Source: Triangularia verruculosa (lineage: Eukaryota; Ascomycota; Sordariomycetes; Sordariales; Podosporaceae). From it: a stretch of DNA of 64,000 nucleotides. A model generated the notes under the pieces. It saw only the letters and a program-made list of their open reading frames with translations, had not been told where the DNA came from and ran no database searches. The stretch is taken from NCBI GenBank assembly GCA_033296885.1, contig MU863881.1, positions 186,001 through 250,000 on the forward strand, given 5' to 3'. Of the stretch, positions 57,961 to 64,000 are shown piece after piece; positions within the stretch are counted from its first letter, which is position 1; each line of letters begins with the position of its first letter. Position numbers and translations under genes: made by a program.

Positions 57961-60900
57961 TGGATCGAACTGAAAGAGTCTGGAGTATGGCGATTGTAAT
58001 ACGTTATTGTGACAACATTATTGGGGAGTTTGGGTCGTATATGCATAACCGTCTTGTAGGGATAGATTTACCAGGCAATTAAGATACATTGAGAGTTGCA
58101 GCATCAAAGCATGTGACTGAGATCGTTACGATGAGAAGCTTTCCAGTCCATTTAGTATGCACATAAATATTCCCAGCGAGTCGATATCAGTCACTTCATG
58201 TCACAGTAAATAAGGTAGGTATATACAAGGTTAAAAATGACAACTCTTATGTATACCTATGGTTCAGATACAGTTACTTTTGGCCGTAAACGTCTATGAC
58301 TAGCACCTACCCTGCCCAACAAGATTTTTCAAGGCACTTGGTTTCTCTAGAATAGGATACATCGACTCATCGATCCCCAAAGTCTTCCACGGCATGAACC
58401 ACCCAAGCTCAACGGCCAGGAGGTCTGTGCCGTGCCATCGCCATGCATACACGTTGCAGACTTGGCATCCATCTTGGCACAAACCGTTGCATAATAAACC
58501 TCCTTGGACTTGCCAAGACGGCTGGCTCGTTCGTTTCTTCATCGAGCGAGCTTTCATTTCTTTTTCGCACTCCCTTGTTGAAGAAACGGCGGGACAGGGA
58601 CAAGGTCGACAAATCCCAGCCTCGCCAATCTCATTCTCAGTGCTGAGAGTCAAGAGATCTTCCCGATTTCCCACGCATGGGGACAGGTGCAGGTCTCAGC
58701 TAAATTTTTGTCGAGCTGGGTCAGGTAACCAACCATAGCGAAAACGTGATAGCATGAATACATGGGCACAATGTCGGAACATAAAGGCACGGTTCGGTGG
58801 TGGACGGAGCCGGTTGCAGCTTCGAGGGCCAACATGGAGGGCAGCCACCGACAGCGCTGAATGGCCGGCTTTCCAATTGTCCTGCTGCTGGGAACTTGAA
58901 CTCACCGACACTTTGTCCACTTCGTCCCCTCCATTCGCTGCTGCTGTGCAACGCAGCGGCACCTGCGCCATCCGAGCCAGCGAAGAAAACACGGTTTGTT
59001 CCTCCTCGATCCTTCCACAAAGTCCTCAAAACCCTCGGCGTGGCGTGGTGGGATCGGCAGACAGCCACTAGCGCAGCACACCGGCGCCTGCTAATTGCCA
59101 ATCCTTGCCGCGTGGGAGCCGTTTTTCTCGATGATCGTTTCAATGCCGTTGGCCATCTTCCGCAATTGTGTCAGAAGAAGAGAGAAGATCGAGGGTTTTG
59201 TGGGAGAGGCACGGGACGGGTGGAAAGTTGGTAACGTACGGTAATGTTTCTCGCGGTTATTACCCGCTGAATTGTCGTCCCGCGATTGATGATGCTGTTC
59301 AAAAAGAAGCGGCGCCTCCGGATGATCACGAGGCTTGCTGTCTCGACGTCGTTGAATGGCATTTTCTTTCTTTCTCACCATTCCTTCGCTTGAGGATGCC
59401 CGATGCAGCGCGAGCCGACTTTCCCATCCCCTCTCAAGCTTGTTTTTTCCCCGCATTCGGCTTCCCCCTTGGCATCAACCGCGCGAGCTCCCGCCCCCGG
59501 CTGCCCGCAAGCCCTGGCCGCTTGGCGAGAGGCGCCACCGACTGTGTGGCGCCTGGGGGGGAATTCACTGGAATGGAATTTTCCCCCTCATTCAAGGGCG
59601 GTCGACCGCGGGGTTGTGGCCTGATGCTCAACAAAGAACGGGATCTGTCACGAGGCCGACGACGGTGACGTAGGGAATCTGCCTTTGGTCATCAGTCCGG
59701 GGAAGCCATCTTGCTCCGCCCATTGGCTCAGCTGAGGTCCAAACAAGTCGCCGGAGCCGTTGCCAGCATGGCGGCTGCTGGGGCCGCACGTGAGCATTGT
59801 CTCTGAGGCTTTTCAGCCCGCCTTTGTGCCTTCAGGAGCGATGACGCCGAGAGCTGAGGCCAATCGCCTGTTTGGGAATGGGTTAGGTAAGTAGTTTGAG
59901 GTAGTGGCTTGGTCGGAGAGAAACATACCAACATTGGAGGGCAAAGACAGCGAAAGATTGACATGGAGAGAAGATAGTGCGCTGGTTTTCAATGTAACGG
60001 GTAAGTCTGCTGGACCTTCAGGTGAGGTAGAATCTGCGTAGCACCGAAAACAGTCGAGTTGGACAGGACTCGGAACGTTGCATTAGCAATCAGACACGCC
60101 GGTGGCAGTGGGTGCAACGGTAGCTCCTCGCACAACAAAAGCTGTGCTTCCATCCTCGGGCCTGCAAGTGGTTGCCATTCGAGATTTGAGAAATGGCAAG
60201 ACTCCAGTGACACGAGAAAGAGGCGCAAAGCTTTGGGCGATGCTTACTTTACTGCAAGAGAGTCTCAAAGATTTGCTGATCGTTTGGTTGAACGAGGCTG
60301 GATCACAATGCATCATCGGGCTGGACCGAGAGAAACACCAGGATGTTTCGAGGCCTGGAGACTGGGGACTCCTGGCTTATGGTAAATTCAGAGTTGAAGC
60401 TGGGGAAATAGAGCGGAGCTTTGGGGTCTCCAGGGCAGGTGGAGTGCCGCCATGTGCTCGACATGACAGCAGATGAACAGATCATGATGCATCCACGACG
60501 CATGATCTGCCAAAAACAAGCATAGTAGTCAGGTAGGATCCCGGCAGCGCAACAAAGGCTCAGGCTCAGGAAAACGTTGCATCAAGATAACTCTGATGAG
60601 GAGAAGTGTGGTCAGACACTGCGACGCTTCAAGAGCCTGTCATCTTGAGATCTTACAGGCCAGTGGCCAGGCCAATGTGGTGCTGGAGGCGATCGCTGGG
60701 TGGACACCGTCTGGAACAGCAAAAGGAACAAAAGAAAAGTTCCCGACGAAATTCTTGACCCCACCAACACCGGCTAGACTTGGACCCTTTACCTAATCTC
60801 TGTGATTCTCAACCTCGGGCAGCCATCAAGATCTGAGGTGCATGATCCCCAGACACCGCTATCCCACACGATGGCCGCCATTCCCCAGACATCGTGATGG

Positions 60901-62826
60901 TTCGACGGAGTAAAAAAAGCCAAGGGATCAGGTAATCTGGGGTTTGCCCATGGGGCCCCAAACAACCGAAACTGGGGCACGGGGAAATGACAAGAAAAAA
61001 AGTCCCCAGAAAAGGACCGTTTTTAGCCGGCGATTCCTTGCCTTCTTGGCTAAAGCCCCGGCCTAGCCAACCGAAGCCCCATCACGCCAACTTCCTTTTG
61101 GGCCACCCAGACACCCAGACAACTTTGGACGCCTCTGTGTGGCTCGTTTGTCGGTGACGTGCAGCGCAACGGCTCCAAAAGGCACAGGTCAACTGACTGG
61201 TGCTGACTTGCGAGTGTGAGGCGTGATGGTCTGTAGTGAAAAAGTATCGCCGTGCCAAACGCCGAGTGGTGCCTTTTTTTCGTGGGCGCGACAGTTCAGC
61301 ATCCTCGGCCACGAGACCCGAGGACACTCGAGCATGGGCAACGGCGCCGGCGAGGGCAAAAAAAAGAAACGACGGTGTACCCGACCGCCAGGATAGATTC
61401 CATCGGTTCTAGCGATCTTGTTGGCGCTCGCTTGTCAAGGAGCCGCAATCCGCTAATCTTCAACGACCGAGACAAGAAGATCCTACGAGACAGTACCGGA
61501 AACAGGGTGATGAGAGACAACAGGCTTGCTGAGGATGGATGCTTCAGGGGCTTGGCGCACGTGGCTGGAGGTACATACAGTACCTTCAGTCTGGACTGCG
61601 GAATGCCACGGGGCTCTGTACGATGATCGATCGTGTGTTCGTGTGTCTCCGCAACGACCTAGGTTCACCGGAGTTCAGCGGGCGCCATCGTATGGGGTCC
61701 AAGGAGAACAATGTGATCCCAAGCCCGCGGCAAGCTGTACGGCAAAAGTTCTTTGGCGCCATCATGCGCCTGTCATGGGCCATCCTCGATGCCAGTGTCT
61801 TGGTCGGTGGGGCCGAAACGAGCCCGTGTTCGGTCGGGCGTTGACCTCGGGAACGGAAGGCTGTCACAAGCGTGGAATGCCAGAGTAATATTACCGTAAC
61901 TTACACGCCCGCATCCGCCACTACGCTCACGTGTGTAACCCACCTCCTCTCCACGGGGAGACACTGCGACGGTCCATCGAGCCCAACGCCAGATCTGGGT
62001 GGGCGAAAGCGCGTAGATGCAACATTCCGGACCGACTCGGTCAATTTATGGTGTTCGTTTGCCTTCCTGACCACCCTGTTCTAGACACAAGGTGGTGGTG
62101 TGCACCCTCACGGAACCGCGGCCACGGGAGCTGCAGTCTCTCGACGCCGGAGCTTTCTCGAAATGGGGGGGGGGAGGGACCAGCCCGGGGGATTGGTAGA
62201 GTTGGGACGAACGGCGCCAGCTAGCTGTCGAACGGCGTCTCCCCAGGCGTCGAAAGAGTCGCAGCGGGCCAGGGGGGTGCCTCAGATGCTCGGCGGTATT
62301 CTGCATGGACCCCATAGCTACCGAGCTACGGAGTACATGGTGAGCTTGCCCAACCCTATGCATCATACTCGAAGCCCCCTTGTAAGTAGGGTCCCCGCAA
62401 ACAATGCACTCGACCCGGCGGGAACGCGGCGAAATACCCAAGCATACTTTTGCCAAGTCGGGGGTAATGGACTCTCCCCCCAGTCCTCCGCGTCTTCTGA
62501 CTGGCCAGGAACAGCCAACGCTCCCCAGAGTGACATGCTCCAAAACCTGGAACCCAAAGAGATGTAACCCATGCCGGCCAAAAGTCCCAAAGCCCTTCCA
62601 TCCCAGTAGCTCCCTCCACCTTTCTATTCAAATATCACCACCTTCTCTCCCGTCTCACCGGTTGAGCTTCTTTTTCTCCTCATCCCGCTCTACACCCATC
62701 CCCCCCCCCATCCAACCCCTCGGGTCACGGTTACCACTTACACACCAAGAAAGGCATCGCCCCCCTCCAAATCGACAACCGAACCTCATCAACGAGTAAG
62801 GCGTATAAGATACCTTTTCGACCATC
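57961..62826. other. gene-poor stretch of about 4.9 kb
   Basis: No reading frame with gene character; the candidate at 58300-58674 (-) has no ATG. The last kilobase is GC- and C-tract-rich (CCCCCCCCCC near 62699, GGGGGGGGGG near 62166) and probably includes a long regulated promoter for the transporter gene. Pyrimidine tracts at 62600-62720 look like a leader. Confidence 0.55.
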
Positions 62827-64000
62827 ATGTCGACTCACGACGAGAAGGAGGCGCCCCGCGCCTCCCACGTCGGCGGCCTGGCTACTACCCAGGATGTCGA
62901 GCGCATTGAGGCTCCCGTCACCTGGAAGGCCTACCTCCTCTGCGCCTTCGCCTCGTTTGGTGGTATCTTCTTCGGTTACGACTCCGGTTACATCAACGGT
63001 GTCCTCGGCTCCCAGATCTTCATCGACGCCGTCGAATTCGCCGGCGCCGGGGCTGTTTCCGAGTCCCGGACTTCCCTCATCGTCTCTATTCTCTCCTGCG
63101 GTACCTTCTTCGGTGCTCTCATTGCTGGTGACGCTGCCGACTGGATTGGCCGCAAGTGGACTGTGATTCTCGGCTGTCTCATCTATATTATCGGTGTTGT
63201 CATCCAGATGATCACTGGTGCTGGTGACCCTCTCGCTGCCATTGTTGCCGGTCGCTTGATCGCTGGTATCGGTGTCGGTTTCGAGTCTGCCGTTGTCATT
63301 CTCTACATGTCCGAGATTGTAAGTCGTGCAGATCCCCCCGTCCAGGCCAAGAGATGCCAATGTGCTAACTGCTTCTGCTTCACAGTGCCCGCGCAAGGTC
63401 CGTGGCGCTTTGGTCGCTGGTTACCAATTCTGCATCACCATTGGTATCATGTTGGCTGCTTGCGTTGTGTATGCCACTGAAGGCAGATCCGACACTGGCT
63501 CTTACCGCATTCCCATTGCCATCCAGTTCCTCTGGGCCATCATCCTCGCCGGTGGTCTCGCCTGCCTGCCCGACTCTCCCCGCTACTTCGTCAAGAAGGC
63601 CAACCTTCCTGCTGCTACCGATGCTCTTGCTCGCCTCCGTGGCCAGCCTAGGGACTCTGAGTACATCCAGGTCGAGCTTGCTGAGATTGTCGCCAACGAG
63701 GAGTACGAGCGTCAGCTCATTCCCTCCACCACCTGGTTCGGTTCGTGGGCCAACTGCTTCAAGGGCTCTCTCTGGAAGGCCAACTCCAACCTGCGCAAGA
63801 CGATCCTCGGTACCTCTCTTCAGATGATGCAGCAATGGTAAGTTTTTAATCAAATAAAATATACGATCAAGAAAATCAAAGACGGAGTGCTAACATGTTC
63901 GGCGTCCAGGACCGGTGTCAACTTTATCTTTTACTACTCGACTCCGTTCCTCAAGTCCACTGGTGCCATCGACAACTCGTTCGTCATTTCCATGATCTTC
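62827..64000 (+). CDS. MFS sugar (hexose) transporter, partial
   Basis: Major facilitator hexose/H+ symporter; the 3' end lies beyond the window. Exons 62827..63318, 63386..63837 and 63910.. keep frame. After a polar N-terminus (MSTHDEKEAPRASH) come helix 1 (YLLCAFASFGGIFFGYDSGY), the conserved D.(I/W)GRK motif in DAADWIGRKWTVI, RLIAGIGVGFES, the C-P-R-K-VRGALV start of exon 2 and LPDSPRYF. TM7 holds the sugar-binding motif QMMQQWTGVNFIFYYSTPF across introns 2-3. Length so far is about 345 residues of an expected 530 or so. It resembles fungal high-affinity glucose transporters; specificity is not proven. Confidence 0.93.

Noticed and set aside
58300..58674. 124-codon Cys-containing frame on the minus strand
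   Set aside because: GTG start, no signal peptide and no domain; the Cys clusters look accidental.

Overview
The window looks like nuclear DNA of a filamentous ascomycete, most likely a Sordariomycete and plausibly of the order Sordariales. The evidence is the gene style: short 50-100 bp introns with GTAnGT...CTRAC...YAG signals, a laccase with the C-terminal DSGL processing site, a Ppo-type oxylipin synthase, a DUF3237 protein, a BTB protein with a long C-terminal extension, and a eukaryotic initiator tRNA-Met. No viral, bacterial or transposon genes were found. Exon boundaries were worked out by hand from reading frame, splice consensus and family alignment; none has RNA support.

Layout. 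0-6.9 kb: a BTB/POZ gene with a doubtful splice, a Cys-rich small protein (-), an unrecognised 446-residue protein (+), and a secreted laccase (-). 6.9-14.3 kb: a gene desert of about 7.4 kb. 14.3-26 kb: a one-helix membrane protein, a secreted SurE-type phosphatase (-), a small secreted protein (-), an Mx-like dynamin GTPase (+), a secreted two-module CBM-like protein (+), a proline-rich GPI-type protein (+) and a His/Asp-repeat protein (-). 26.3-26.8 kb: tRNA-Gln(CTG) and initiator tRNA-Met. 27-41 kb: Ppo-type fatty-acid dioxygenase with a degenerate P450 half (-), DUF2235 hydrolase with a 15-nt microexon (+), GMC oxidoreductase (+), and a PAN x3 plus sPLA2-like secreted protein (-). 41.6-47.8 kb: a 2016-residue CCCH/helicase/NFX1/RZ-finger protein (-), the fungal counterpart of ZNFX1. 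49-58 kb: a histidine-phosphatase-fold protein without its catalytic His (-), a double-psi beta-barrel secreted protein (+), a secreted DUF3237 protein (+), a tail-anchored coiled-coil protein (-), a Ser/Arg/Ala-rich protein (-) and an APH-type kinase-like protein (+). 58-62.8 kb: a second gene-poor stretch. 62.8 kb to the end: a hexose-transporter gene cut by the window edge.

How the genes may work together. Most are unrelated single-copy genes, but 27-41 kb is coherent around lipids: two candidate phospholipases (DUF2235/Tle1-like, and an sPLA2-like domain resembling group XII) flank a fatty-acid dioxygenase and a GMC alcohol oxidase. This suggests a small oxylipin-related neighbourhood; that is inference. 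About eight genes encode secreted or GPI-type proteins. Three enzymes have substitutions at catalytic positions (Ppo P450 Cys to Phe, phosphoglycerate-mutase-like His to Thr, SurE NDD loop changed), the most testable oddities here.
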